NCBI RefSeq assembly: GCF_003751305.1
Contig: NZ_RJKV01000001.1
Coordinates: 1-64,000 of the forward strand
DNA length: 64,000 nt
Direction: 5' to 3'
From: Stenotrophomonas rhizophila
GTDB lineage: Bacteria; Pseudomonadota; Gammaproteobacteria; Xanthomonadales; Xanthomonadaceae
Every line of letters begins with the position of its first letter. Positions within the stretch are counted from its first letter, which is position 1. Shown piece by piece: positions 1 to 9,934 of this stretch. Position numbers and translations under genes: made by a program. The notes under the pieces are model-generated. The model saw only the letters and a program-made list of their open reading frames with translations. It was not told the DNA's origin and made no database searches.

Positions 1-92
1 AAGCTACATGGCGATCGCTCAGATCCAGGCTCGTACGGCGGCCCACGCCGGCTCTCGGCACCTAAGCTGCCAGATTCCGAACAGATAAGGCT

Positions 93-120
93 CGTGTGCT
101 GCCATCCATGGCAGCACACG
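93..120. repeat. 13-bp-arm palindrome with ATCCAT core
   Basis: The arms are perfect inverted copies (93-105 and 108-120) separated by CC. The sequence centres on GCCATCCATGGC and would form a strong hairpin in either transcript. The similar palindrome at 475-500 shares the ATSSAT centre, so the two look like members of one intergenic family. There is no U tract, so an intrinsic terminator is less likely. Confidence 0.7.
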
Positions 121-246
121 GTCCCGGCCTGGCAATCCCGCCGCGCCTCCGACAGTGTGCTGGTGGGGGAGGGAGAGCAGCCGGGCATGGCCCGGCTCAA
201 CCGTTCTGATGGGTTGGCGAAGTGACGCTGTTCGTATTGAATCTTG

Positions 247-318
247 GCGACTGAGCGACTGAGCGACTGAGCGACTGAGCGACTAAGCGACTGAGCAATT
301 GATCGATTGATCGATTGG
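247..318. repeat. Tandem array of nine 8-bp units (GCGACTGA type)
   Basis: Six units from 247 to 294 read GCGACTGA, with one GCGACTAA variant. They are followed by three diverged units (GCAATTGA, TCGATTGA, TCGATTGG). Unit length is exactly 8 bp with no spacers. It is non-coding as far as can be seen, and slippage could change copy number. A related unit, GCGTCAGA, is repeated at 680-703. Confidence 0.85.
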
Positions 319-447
319 GCGAAGGCACGACTTCGCGATGAAAGTTGCGCTCCTTGGCGTCTCGTGCGCGAGAGTCGGTGCCCGAAGCTAGACGTCAGCT
401 GCGCAGCAAATCCGCTTTGACCAGCCGCACTTCGCAATCTGTCAATT

Positions 448-633
448 CGGAGAGGCGCAGCCCATTTCAGGGCCGTAGTGCGCCATGGATGGCGCACTAC
501 GAGCTTACATGGGTGAGGGCGGATCGCTTGCGAGGCACTGCCTCGCATCCGACCGAACGCACAGCCGCCAGCGGCTGGGCCGGGCCGCGGAGCGGGACTT
601 GCAGCGGGCCCAGAAATGGGTTGCGCCTCTCCG
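448..633. repeat. Long imperfect inverted repeat enclosing hairpins
   Basis: Bases 448-474 and 607-633 are inverted copies of about 27 bp with two mismatches. The left arm begins CGGAGAGGCGC and the right arm ends GCGCCTCTCCG. Between the arms lie the perfect palindrome at 475-500 and a second hairpin (529-536 with 540-547). The layout could be a non-autonomous repeat element or a structured transcript of roughly 190 nt. No protein is encoded by any plausible start. Confidence 0.6.
475..500. repeat. 12-bp-arm palindrome beginning GTAG
   Basis: GTAGTGCGCCAT and its inverted copy ATGGCGCACTAC are separated by GG. The GTAG end recalls the tetranucleotide at the foot of Stenotrophomonas SMAG hairpins, but the stem differs from the three SMAG-like copies elsewhere in the window. 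Its ATSSAT core matches the palindrome at 93-120. Confidence 0.7.
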
Positions 634-679
634 CAAACGCAGAGAGAGTGGAAACGCTGCTTTTCGCGTTGTCTGTAAG

Positions 680-703
680 GCGTCAGAGCGTCAGAGCGTC
701 AGC
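680..703. repeat. Three octamers overlapping the RDD gene's stop codon
   Basis: GCGTCAGA, GCGTCAGA and GCGTCAGC lie in tandem. The TCA inside the third unit (699-701) is the reverse complement of the stop codon of the minus-strand RDD gene. A change in copy number would leave the stop in place, because each unit carries the same TCA. Confidence 0.7.
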
Positions 704-1175
704 GCTTCGGCAGCCGCACGACCCGCGTCCCGCTGGCCCGGTCATGCCAAGTCAACCGCTGCCGATCCACCAGCGCCCACCAGAACCCCAGGCCGGCCGC
801 CAATACCGACAGCGAGCCCACCGCATAGCGCCGCCACAACTGCCCGCGCGTCGGCACCGTGCCGTCCAGCGAGACCACCTGCAACCGCCACGGCCGCATC
901 CCCAGCGTCTGCCCACCGCGGCGCCAACTCATCGTCGCGTACAGGCCCGTCACGCCCCAGCAGCACGCCCACAACGCCCACTGCCACGCACTGAACGGGG
1001 CGATGTTCTCCCGCTCTGCGTGACCGCTCACCGTATAGATCGCCACGAACACCGCACCGAGCAGCATCCACAGCGCCAGCGCGGGGAAGAAGTCGTACAA
1101 CAGCGACAACCACCGCCACAGCAGCAACGATGCAGGGCGATCAGCAGCGGGGGACGACAGCGCGGTATCGGTCAT
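699..1175 (-). CDS. RDD family membrane protein
   Basis: A 158-residue integral membrane protein of the RDD family, whose biochemical role is generally unknown (some members are linked to ion transport). Three hydrophobic segments are visible at about residues 20-45, 60-80 and 120-135. Typical RDD features are the Arg-Asp-like N-terminal region, the RRGGQTLGMRPWRLQVV block after the second segment, and a final DRQRLTWHDRASGTRVV block. An upstream ATG at 1271 would add 32 non-conserved residues and run into the divergent xerD promoter region, so the ATG at 1175 is preferred. It is transcribed divergently from xerD with about 70 bp between starts. Family assignment is firm; function is not. Confidence 0.8.
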   Translation of the reverse strand: MTDTALSSPAADRPASLLLWRWLSLLYDFFPALALWMLLGAVFVAIYTVSGHAERENIAPFSAWQWALWACCWGVTGLYATMSWRRGGQTLGMRPWRLQVVSLDGTVPTRGQLWRRYAVGSLSVLAAGLGFWWALVDRQRLTWHDRASGTRVVRLPKR

Positions 1176-1246
1176 GACCCGGAGCATACCCGGCCCGCTG
1201 CCCGCGTTCGATGGCCCACGCACGGTCTGCTCCGTATGCTGTCCGC

Positions 1247-2224
1247 ATGTCCGATGCCACCACCCCCGCACTACGCCGCCAGCTCATCCAGCACCTGCCC
1301 GAGCTGCGCGATGACGACAACGTGCGCATCCAGCGCTTCCTCGACACCGCCTGGGCTGAACACGGCCTCGCGCGTGCCAGTCTGGACAGTTACCGGCGCG
1401 ATCTCGAAGGCCTCGCGCGCTGGCGTGATGGCGTGGCCGGGGGACTGGCCGGTCTCGATCGCGCCGGGCTCTTCGACTACCTGGCCTGGCGCTCCCGCCA
1501 CGGCTGGTCGCCGCGCAGCAATGCCCGTCTGCTTTCCGCGCTGCGGGCCTTCTTCGCCGATGCGGTTCGCCGCGGCGAGCGCAGCGATGACCCCAGCGCG
1601 TTGCTGGATCCGCCCAAGCTGCCCCGGCTGCTGCCCAAGGCGCTGGCCGAAAGCCAGATCGATGCACTGTTGGCCAGTCCCGACATCGAGACGCCGCTCG
1701 GGCTGCGCGACCGCGCCATGCTGGAGTTGATGTATGCCGCGGGCCTGCGCGTCAGCGAACTGGTCAACCTGCCGGCCAATGCCGTGAACCTGCGCCAAGG
1801 TGTGCTGCGCGTAACCGGCAAGGGCAGCAAGGAACGGCTGGTCCCGCTGGGGGAAGAATCCCAGCACTGGCTCGAACGTTATCTGGCTGAATCGCGCCCG
1901 CAGCTCACCGGGAAGCGCAACGTGCCGACGCCACAGGACGGCGCCGTGCCGATGTTTTTGGAGCCCTCCCTGCATCCCTTGAGCCGCCAGCAGTTCTGGG
2001 GGCTGGTGAAGAAGTACGCGGTGCTGGCCGGGATCGACCCCGCCCGGATCAGTCCCCACGGCCTGCGCCACAGCTTCGCCACCCACCTGCTCAACCGGGG
2101 CGCCGATCTGCGCGCTCTGCAGATGCTGCTCGGCCACAGTTCGCTGTCCACCACCCAGATTTACACGCTGGTGGCCCGCGAACACCTGCAGAAACTGCAC
2201 GCCAAGCATCACCCGCGCGGCTGA
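1247..2224 (+). CDS. xerD: Tyrosine recombinase XerD
   Basis: Site-specific recombinase that, with XerC, resolves chromosome dimers at dif under FtsK control. The 325-residue protein has an N-terminal SAM-like core-binding domain (about 20-105) and a C-terminal catalytic domain. The catalytic residues are all present: R168 (AGLRVSEL), a lysine near 192 ([13 protein letters not shown]), H271 and R274 ([10 protein letters not shown]), H297 (LLGHSSLST) and nucleophile Y306 (TQIYTLV). The start at 1247 (MSDATTP) gives the usual XerD length; the ATG at 1211 would add 12 residues. XerD rather than XerC is inferred from the [15 protein letters not shown] and [34 protein letters not shown] signatures. 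No dif site was found in the window. A gap of 104 bp separates it from dsbC. Confidence 0.93.
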   Translation: MSDATTPALRRQLIQHLPELRDDDNVRIQRFLDTAWAEHGLARASLDSYRRDLEGLARWRDGVAGGLAGLDRAGLFDYLAWRSRHGWSPRSNARLLSALRAFFADAVRRGERSDDPSALLDPPKLPRLLPKALAESQIDALLASPDIETPLGLRDRAMLELMYAAGLRVSELVNLPANAVNLRQGVLRVTGKGSKERLVPLGEESQHWLERYLAESRPQLTGKRNVPTPQDGAVPMFLEPSLHPLSRQQFWGLVKKYAVLAGIDPARISPHGLRHSFATHLLNRGADLRALQMLLGHSSLSTTQIYTLVAREHLQKLHAKHHPRG

Positions 2225-2328
2225 GACGACGCAAAACCCGGCCGCGCGTCACCGTTCCACTGCGGTCCAGCTGTGTGAGCAGGCAGCTGTGCGAGAATCC
2301 AGCCTGACTCCTTACACCGGAATGCTCG

Positions 2329-3108
2329 ATGCTCCGTGTTGCCATTGCGGCGCTCTTCGGCGCGCTCAGCCTGACTGCCTGCGCGCAGCAACCGTCCGCC
2401 CCGGCGGCCAACTCCACTGCCGCGGCCCCGGCCGCTGCCGGCGATGCCGACCAGCGCGTGCGCACCGCGCTCCAGCAGCTGGACCCCAACTTCAAGCCCG
2501 ACTTCATCGGCGCGGCGCCGTTCCCCGGTTTCCGCGAGGTGTTGGTGGGTGGTCAGGTGCTGTACGTCTCCGATGACGGCCGCTACCTGATGCAGTCCCA
2601 GCCGTATGACATCCAGAACAAGGCGCCGGTCAGCAGCCAGGGCCTGCTCAGCTACCGCCGCAAGCTGCTTGACGGCGTGCCGCACAACGAGCGCATCGTG
2701 TTCGCTGCGCCGAATGCCAAGTACACCGTCAGCGTCTTCACCGACATCGAGTGCGGCTACTGCCGCAAGCTGCACCAGGACATCGCCGAGCTCAACCGCA
2801 ACGGCATCACGGTCGAATACCTGGCATTTCCGCGCATGGGGCTGGGCAGCCAGGACTACACCGACATGATCTCGGTCTGGTGCGCGGCCGACCGCAAGCA
2901 GGCCCTGACCGCCGCCAAGACCGGCAAGGCCGTCACCCCGAAGAACTGCACCAACCCGGTGGCGATGCAATACAAGCTCGGCCAGCAGATGGGCGTCAAC
3001 GGCACCCCGGCGATCTTCGCCGCCGACGGCACCCAGCTCGGTGGCTACCTGCCGCCGGCGCAGCTCAAGGCTGCGCTGGAGCGCGTCTCGGCAGGCGGCA
3101 GCCGCTGA
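2329..3108 (+). CDS. dsbC: DsbC-like thiol:disulfide isomerase, probable lipoprotein
   Basis: Periplasmic disulfide isomerase of the DsbC/DsbG family (259 residues). It has a signal peptide ending in the lipobox LTAC with C18 as lipidation site, an Ala/Pro-rich linker, an N-terminal dimerisation domain (about 40-110) and a thioredoxin-fold domain carrying the active site C142-G-Y-C145. The cis-proline loop NGTPAIF is near residue 225. A second cysteine pair (WCAADRK and NCTNP) matches the structural disulfide of DsbC. Classical E. coli DsbC is soluble, so the lipobox suggests membrane tethering here. The gene is followed directly by an intrinsic terminator at 3117-3142 and is likely monocistronic or co-transcribed with xerD. 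Confidence 0.88.
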   Translation: MLRVAIAALFGALSLTACAQQPSAPAANSTAAAPAAAGDADQRVRTALQQLDPNFKPDFIGAAPFPGFREVLVGGQVLYVSDDGRYLMQSQPYDIQNKAPVSSQGLLSYRRKLLDGVPHNERIVFAAPNAKYTVSVFTDIECGYCRKLHQDIAELNRNGITVEYLAFPRMGLGSQDYTDMISVWCAADRKQALTAAKTGKAVTPKNCTNPVAMQYKLGQQMGVNGTPAIFAADGTQLGGYLPPAQLKAALERVSAGGSR

Positions 3109-3116
3109 AAACAGAA

Positions 3117-3142
3117 CGCCCCGGCCAGGCCGGGGCGTTTTT
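3117..3142 (+). terminator. Intrinsic terminator after dsbC
   Basis: A G+C-rich stem (CGCCCCGGCC with GGCCGGGGCG) followed by TTTTT, 9 bp after the dsbC stop codon. It may also stop minus-strand transcripts from the converging chitinase gene, whose stop is 57 bp away. Confidence 0.9.
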
Positions 3143-3198
3143 CTGTCAGCGGGGGAGCGGCCTGCTTGATCAGCGAGGCAGCGTCCCCCGCGATGGTG

Positions 3199-5307
<2,109 letters not shown>

Positions 5308-5559
5308 GGTCGGTCTCCGATCAGGTGGGCGCATGCCGCCGGGATGGCGGCATGCGTGCAGCAGGGTCCGGGCGCCGGTGAGAGAGGCCGGCAACGACAT
5401 GGGGGACGGACAGCACCTGGCGCTGGGGCCAGGTGGTGATAACGTTGTCATGTAATCCCGGCGCAATCCGTGAACCAGCGCATGGTTCGGGTGTGAACAC
5501 ACCTTGCCGCCGCCCAGGCAGGCCGATCCCCAGGGCCGGGCTGCGGCGGCCGACTTGGG

Positions 5560-5565
5560 TACAAT
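5560..5565 (+). promoter_or_regulatory. Candidate -10 box for purL
   Basis: TACAAT lies 34 bp before the purL start, in the 292-bp divergent spacer between the chitinase and purL. The same hexamer precedes glyA. The -35 position, about 17 bp upstream, is poorly matched, so the call rests on the -10 alone. Confidence 0.35.
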
Positions 5566-5599
5566 AGTGGGCCCCGTTCCCAACCACGGTTCCCCGGAC

Positions 5600-8500
5600 A
5601 TGATGGTCCTCGAGGGCGCATCCGCCCTTTCGCCGTTCCGCCGCGAACGTCTTGAATCCCGCCTGCAGTCCCTGGCCGCCGATCTGCGCATCACCGGTGC
5701 CTGGCATGTCTACTTTATCCAGACCGAGGGCGATGCGGCCCCGGACCCGGTGATCCTGAGCCGGATCCTGGAAGCCCAGCCGACCCTGGCCGGGCGTGAG
5801 GACGGGGCGGTATCGCGCTTCGTGGTGCCGCGGTTGGGCACGCTGTCGCCGTGGTCGAGCAAGGCCACCGAGCTGGTCCGCGGTGCCGGGCAACCGATCC
5901 GCCGGGTCGAACGGGGTCTGCGCATCGATCTGGCCGGCTGGCCGGCCGACGCGGCCGCGCAGGAAGCAGTGATCCGCGCGCTGCACGACCCGATGACCCA
6001 GTCCGTGCTGGCCGAGACCGCCCAGGCGCAGGCGCTGTTCAGCGCCCCGGCGCGCGGTGAGCTGGAACGGATCGCCCTGGAAGATCTGGAGGCAGCCAAC
6101 AGCCGCCTCGGCCTGGCCATGGCCCAGGACGAGATCGACTACCTGCGCCAGCGCTTCGGCGAACTGGGCCGCAAGCCGTCGGACGTGGAACTGATGATGT
6201 TTGCGCAGGCCAACTCCGAGCACTGCCGCCACAAGATCTTCAATGCCAGCTGGACCATCGACGGTGCCGACCAGTCGCACTCGCTGTTCCGGATGATCAA
6301 GAACACCCACCAGCAGACCCCGCAGCACACGTTGAGCGCCTACAGCGACAACGCCGCCGTGGTCGCCGGCTTCCCGGCCGCGCGCTATCGCCCGGATCCG
6401 GCCACCGGCCAGTACCGCAGCGAGGCCGTGGTCGATTCGGCGTTCTGCATCAAGGTGGAAACACACAATCACCCGACCGCGATCGCCCCGTTCCCGGGTG
6501 CGGCCACCGGTGCGGGTGGTGAGATCCGCGATGAAGGCGCGACCGGCCGCGGCGGCAAGCCCAAGGCCGGCCTGACTGGTTTCTCGGTCTCGCACCTGCG
6601 CATCCCGACCCTGCCGCAGCCGTGGGAGGCGCCGCGCGCGCTGAACCCGCGCATGGCCCCGGCGCTGGACATCATGCTGGATGGCCCGCTCGGCGGCGCC
6701 GCGTTCAACAATGAGTTCGGCCGGCCGAACCTGCTTGGCTACTTCCGCAGCTTCGAACTGCCCGAAGGCGAGGGCCTGACCCGCGCCTATGACAAGCCGA
6801 TCATGCTGGCCGGTGGCCTCGGCGCGATCGACCAGAACCAGGTCGAGAAGCTGCGCCTGCAGCCCGGCGACGCGGTCATCGTGCTGGGCGGCCCGGCGAT
6901 GCTGATCGGTCTCGGCGGCGGTGCCGCCAGCTCGGTGGCCTCCGGTGAGAGCGCCGAGGACCTCGATTTCGCCAGCGTGCAGCGCGACAACCCGGAAATG
7001 GAGCGTCGCTGCCAGGAAGTGATCGACCGCTGCGTCGCGCTCGGTCTGGACAACCCGATCCGCTGGTTCCACGACGTCGGCGCCGGTGGTCTGTCCAACG
7101 CGATTCCCGAGTTGCTGCATGACTCCGGCGTGGGCGGTGTGATCGATCTGGGCAAGGTGCCGGCCGATGACCCGTCGCTGTCGCCGATGCAGCTGTGGTG
7201 CAACGAATCGCAGGAACGCTACGTGCTCGGTGTGCCGCAGGCGCGCCTGGCCGAGTTCGCCGCGTTGTGCGCGCGGGAACGTTGCCCGTTCGCCGCCGTT
7301 GGCGTGGCGACCGCGGAAGAGCATCTCGTCGTGGCGTACGGCGCCACCGTGGGCAATACCCCGGTGGATGCCCCGATCGATCTGCCGATGGACGTGCTGT
7401 TCGGCAAGGCGCCGAAGATGCACCGCGACACCGTGCACCCGGCTGCACCGCGCTGGCCGGCGCTGAAGACCGCCGGGCTGGACCTGCACGAAGCCGGTCT
7501 GCGCGTGCTGGCCCATCCCTCGGTGGCCTCGAAGAACTTCCTGGTCACCATCGGCGACCGCAGCGTTGGTGGCCTGACCGCACGCGAACAGATGATCGGC
7601 CCGTGGCAGCTGCCGCTGGCCAACGTCGCCATCACCCTGGCCGGTTTCGATACCGTGGCCGGTGAAGCCATGGCGATCGGCGAGCGTACCCCGCTGGCCC
7701 TGCTGGATGCGGCCGCGTCGGCGCGCATGGCGGTCGGTGAAGCGATCACCAACCTGTGTGCGGCGCCGGTGGATGCACTGGAAACGGTGAAGCTGTCGGC
7801 CAACTGGATGGCCGCGGCTGGCCATCACGGTGAAGACGCGCTGCTGTATGACGCGGTGCGTGCGGTCGGCATGGAGCTGTGCCCGCAGCTGGACCTGAGC
7901 ATTCCGGTCGGCAAGGACTCGCTCTCCATGCAGGCGCAGTGGCAGGACAACGGCCAGGCGCACAAGTCGGTGTCGCCGGTGTCGCTGGTGATCTCGGCGT
8001 TCGCGCCGGTGGCCGATGCGAGCGGCCAGCTCACCCCGCTGCTGGACCGTGACGCGGACAGCGAGTTGTGGCTGATCGGCCTGGGCGCCGGCAAGCAGCG
8101 CCTGGGCGGCTCGATCCTGGCCCAGGTGCACGCGGACCATTCCGCACTACCGGCCTTCGCCGGTGCCGTGCCGGATCTGGACGATGCACAGCGCCTGCGC
8201 GCCTTCTTCGAACTGATCCGCGATGCGCGCCAGGCCGGCCTGCTGTTGGCCTACCACGACCGCAGCGATGGCGGTGCGTTCGCCGCGCTGTGCGAAATGG
8301 CCTTCGCCTCGCGCCTGGGCCTGGATATCACCCTGGACGCATGGGGCGATGATCCGTTCCGCAGCCTGTTCAATGAAGAGCTGGGTGCGGTGGTGCAGAT
8401 CGCCAAGGAAGACCGCGCCGCGTTTGCTGATCTGGTCGAACGTCATGCACTGACCGAATGCGCGCAGCGCATCGCGCGTCCGACCACCGCCCCGGTGGTG

Positions 8501-9484
8501 CGTGTCTCGCTGCAGGGCGAAAGCCTGGTCGAGTGGCGCTGGGAAGCGCTGTTCGATGCCTGGTGGTCGGTCACCCATGCCATGCAGAAGCTGCGCGACA
8601 ACCCGGACAACGCCGACCAGGAGCGTGCGATCGCGCGCAACTTCAACGCGCCGGGCCTGAAGCCCAAGCTGACCTTCGATATCAACGAAGACGTGGCGAT
8701 GCCCTTCATCAACACCGGTGCGCGTCCGCGCGTGGCGGTGCTGCGCGAGCAGGGCGTCAACGGCCAGATCGAAATGGCGAACATCTTCGAACGTGCCGGC
8801 TTCAGTTCGTTCGACGTGCACATGAGCGATCTGATCGAAGGCCGTGTCGCACTGTCCGATTTCACCGGTCTGGTGGCCTGTGGCGGCTTCAGCTACGGCG
8901 ATGTGCTGGGTGCCGGCCGCGGCTGGGCCACCTCGGTGCTGGAGCGCAGCGCGCTGCGGGATGCCTTCGCCGCGTTCTTTGCCCGCGAAGACAGCTTCGC
9001 CTTGGGCGTGTGCAACGGCTGCCAGATGATGAGCCAGCTCAAGGACATCATCCCCGGTGCCGAGCACTGGCCGCAGTTCCGCCGCAACCGCAGCGAGCAG
9101 TTCGAAGCCCGCACTGCGTTGCTGGAAGTGGTGGAATCGCCGTCGATCCTGCTGCGTGGCATGGCCGGCTCGCGCCTGCCGGTCGCGGTGGCGCATGGCG
9201 AAGGCCAGGCGGTGTTCGCCACGGCGGTCGATCAGGCCGCGGCGCGTGTGTCGCTGCGCTACATCGATGGCGACGGCAACGTGGCCACGCAGTACCCGCT
9301 GAATCCGAACGGCTCGCCCGATGGCATCACCGGCCTGACGACCACCGATGGCCGCACCACGATCATGATGCCGCACCCCGAGCGCACCCCGCGTGCGATC
9401 AACCACAGCTGGCATCCGGACGACTGGAACGGCGATTCGCCGTGGCTGCGGATGTTCCGCAACGCAAGAGTATGGTGCGGCTGA
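5600..9484 (+). CDS. purL: Phosphoribosylformylglycinamidine synthase
   Basis: Catalyses the fourth step of purine synthesis, converting FGAR, glutamine and ATP to FGAM. This is the large single-chain gammaproteobacterial form (1294 residues, normal for the family). It has an N-terminal PurS-like domain, the FGAM synthase domain with AIR-synthase-like ATP sites (for example [14 protein letters not shown] near 290) and a C-terminal class I glutaminase domain. Glutaminase residues are C1138 (GVCNGCQMM), H1259 and E1261 (MPHPERTPR). The start [10 protein letters not shown] at 5600 is chosen because the open frame upstream of it is not conserved in character. A candidate -10 box is at 5560 and an intrinsic terminator at 9531. 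No pur regulator site was recognised. Confidence 0.97.
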   Translation: MMVLEGASALSPFRRERLESRLQSLAADLRITGAWHVYFIQTEGDAAPDPVILSRILEAQPTLAGREDGAVSRFVVPRLGTLSPWSSKATELVRGAGQPIRRVERGLRIDLAGWPADAAAQEAVIRALHDPMTQSVLAETAQAQALFSAPARGELERIALEDLEAANSRLGLAMAQDEIDYLRQRFGELGRKPSDVELMMFAQANSEHCRHKIFNASWTIDGADQSHSLFRMIKNTHQQTPQHTLSAYSDNAAVVAGFPAARYRPDPATGQYRSEAVVDSAFCIKVETHNHPTAIAPFPGAATGAGGEIRDEGATGRGGKPKAGLTGFSVSHLRIPTLPQPWEAPRALNPRMAPALDIMLDGPLGGAAFNNEFGRPNLLGYFRSFELPEGEGLTRAYDKPIMLAGGLGAIDQNQVEKLRLQPGDAVIVLGGPAMLIGLGGGAASSVASGESAEDLDFASVQRDNPEMERRCQEVIDRCVALGLDNPIRWFHDVGAGGLSNAIPELLHDSGVGGVIDLGKVPADDPSLSPMQLWCNESQERYVLGVPQARLAEFAALCARERCPFAAVGVATAEEHLVVAYGATVGNTPVDAPIDLPMDVLFGKAPKMHRDTVHPAAPRWPALKTAGLDLHEAGLRVLAHPSVASKNFLVTIGDRSVGGLTAREQMIGPWQLPLANVAITLAGFDTVAGEAMAIGERTPLALLDAAASARMAVGEAITNLCAAPVDALETVKLSANWMAAAGHHGEDALLYDAVRAVGMELCPQLDLSIPVGKDSLSMQAQWQDNGQAHKSVSPVSLVISAFAPVADASGQLTPLLDRDADSELWLIGLGAGKQRLGGSILAQVHADHSALPAFAGAVPDLDDAQRLRAFFELIRDARQAGLLLAYHDRSDGGAFAALCEMAFASRLGLDITLDAWGDDPFRSLFNEELGAVVQIAKEDRAAFADLVERHALTECAQRIARPTTAPVVRVSLQGESLVEWRWEALFDAWWSVTHAMQKLRDNPDNADQERAIARNFNAPGLKPKLTFDINEDVAMPFINTGARPRVAVLREQGVNGQIEMANIFERAGFSSFDVHMSDLIEGRVALSDFTGLVACGGFSYGDVLGAGRGWATSVLERSALRDAFAAFFAREDSFALGVCNGCQMMSQLKDIIPGAEHWPQFRRNRSEQFEARTALLEVVESPSILLRGMAGSRLPVAVAHGEGQAVFATAVDQAAARVSLRYIDGDGNVATQYPLNPNGSPDGITGLTTTDGRTTIMMPHPERTPRAINHSWHPDDWNGDSPWLRMFRNARVWCG

Positions 9485-9530
9485 TACCGCGCACCGCGTC
9501 TGATGTGATGCAGTGAAAATCGCGTGAAGA

Positions 9531-9560
9531 AACCGCCGGCCTGTCCGGCGGTTTTCTTTT
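9531..9560 (+). terminator. Intrinsic terminator after purL
   Basis: AACCGCCGG and CCGGCGGTT form a perfect 9-bp stem around a 5-nt loop, followed by TTTTCTTTT. It lies 46 bp after the purL stop. Confidence 0.92.
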
Positions 9561-9705
9561 GTGTGGGGCACAAACTGATCGGGAGCAATGAGTTACACAG
9601 CGTTACAACGTGAAAATGCGTTATATCGTTTGCTCACATGCAGCTAACAAAAATGCGCAATAACGCGGCGGTTTTGTGACGCGCGGCACGGTCATATGAA
9701 AATCA

Positions 9706-9723
9706 ACGTCAAAGTCTTGACGT
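9706..9723 (+). promoter_or_regulatory. Inverted repeat overlapping a TTGACG -35-like box
   Basis: ACGTCAA and TTGACGT are perfect 7-bp inverted arms around AGTC. The right arm contains TTGACG (9717-9722), a good -35 hexamer, but the -10 position about 17 bp downstream (TAACAC) is weak. The arrangement suits an activator or repressor site controlling the adhesin gene about 210 bp downstream. Confidence 0.4.
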
Positions 9724-9852
9724 CATTGAAACTGTACGTTAACACTGCATCCTCATTTCGACAGCGTTCAGTTCCACAGTAACCGCATGGATGGCGAGCA
9801 CGCTGTAGGTATCTGCCAGCCATTGCGCACAACGCAGTAAATCAAGCGAAAA

Positions 9853-9885
9853 AACGCCCCCAGGGGACGTTGGACCACGCGGTCC
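9853..9885 (+). other. Two adjacent 5' UTR hairpins before the adhesin
   Basis: AACG-C-CCCC-A-GGGG-A-CGTT (9853-9871) is followed immediately by GGACC-ACGC-GGTCC (9872-9885). Both sit 50-80 nt before the adhesin start. They could influence mRNA stability or translation; no known riboswitch was recognised. Confidence 0.4.
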
Positions 9886-9934
9886 GGCGTTGGCGTCGCT
9901 TTGCCTAAAACCAGCCTAATCAGGAGCCGCATCG

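Larger units (their letters stand above)
1..698. other. Gene-free, repeat-rich region at the window's left edge
   Basis: No reading frame here has recognisable protein character; the long open frames are high-GC shadows. The stretch contains two near-perfect palindromes (93-120 and 475-500), an array of nine octamers (247-318), a long imperfect inverted repeat (448-474 with 607-633), a hairpin at 529-547 and a GCGTCAGA triplet repeat at 680-703. The bases before 93 and between 121 and 246 show nothing I can name. A gene could end upstream of the window edge, but none is visible. Confidence 0.6.
9561..9934. other. AT-richer leader region of the trimeric adhesin
   Basis: No gene is visible. 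The stretch 9585-9760 is clearly more AT-rich than its surroundings, as expected for a regulated promoter. It contains the inverted repeat ACGTCAA/TTGACGT at 9706-9723 and, nearer the gene, two hairpins (9853-9871 and 9872-9885). The adhesin's ribosome site CAGGAG is at about 9920. Confidence 0.55.

Noticed and set aside
247..318. Possible CRISPR array
   Set aside because: Units are only 8 bp with no spacers and no cas genes nearby; it is a simple tandem repeat.
345..1730. A 461-residue open frame on the plus strand
   Set aside because: It crosses the RDD gene antisense and xerD in another frame, with Arg/Pro/Ala-rich translation typical of high-GC shadows.
5321..8140. A 939-residue open frame antisense to purL
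   Set aside because: The purL reading frame is full length with all catalytic residues, so the antisense frame is a codon-bias artefact.
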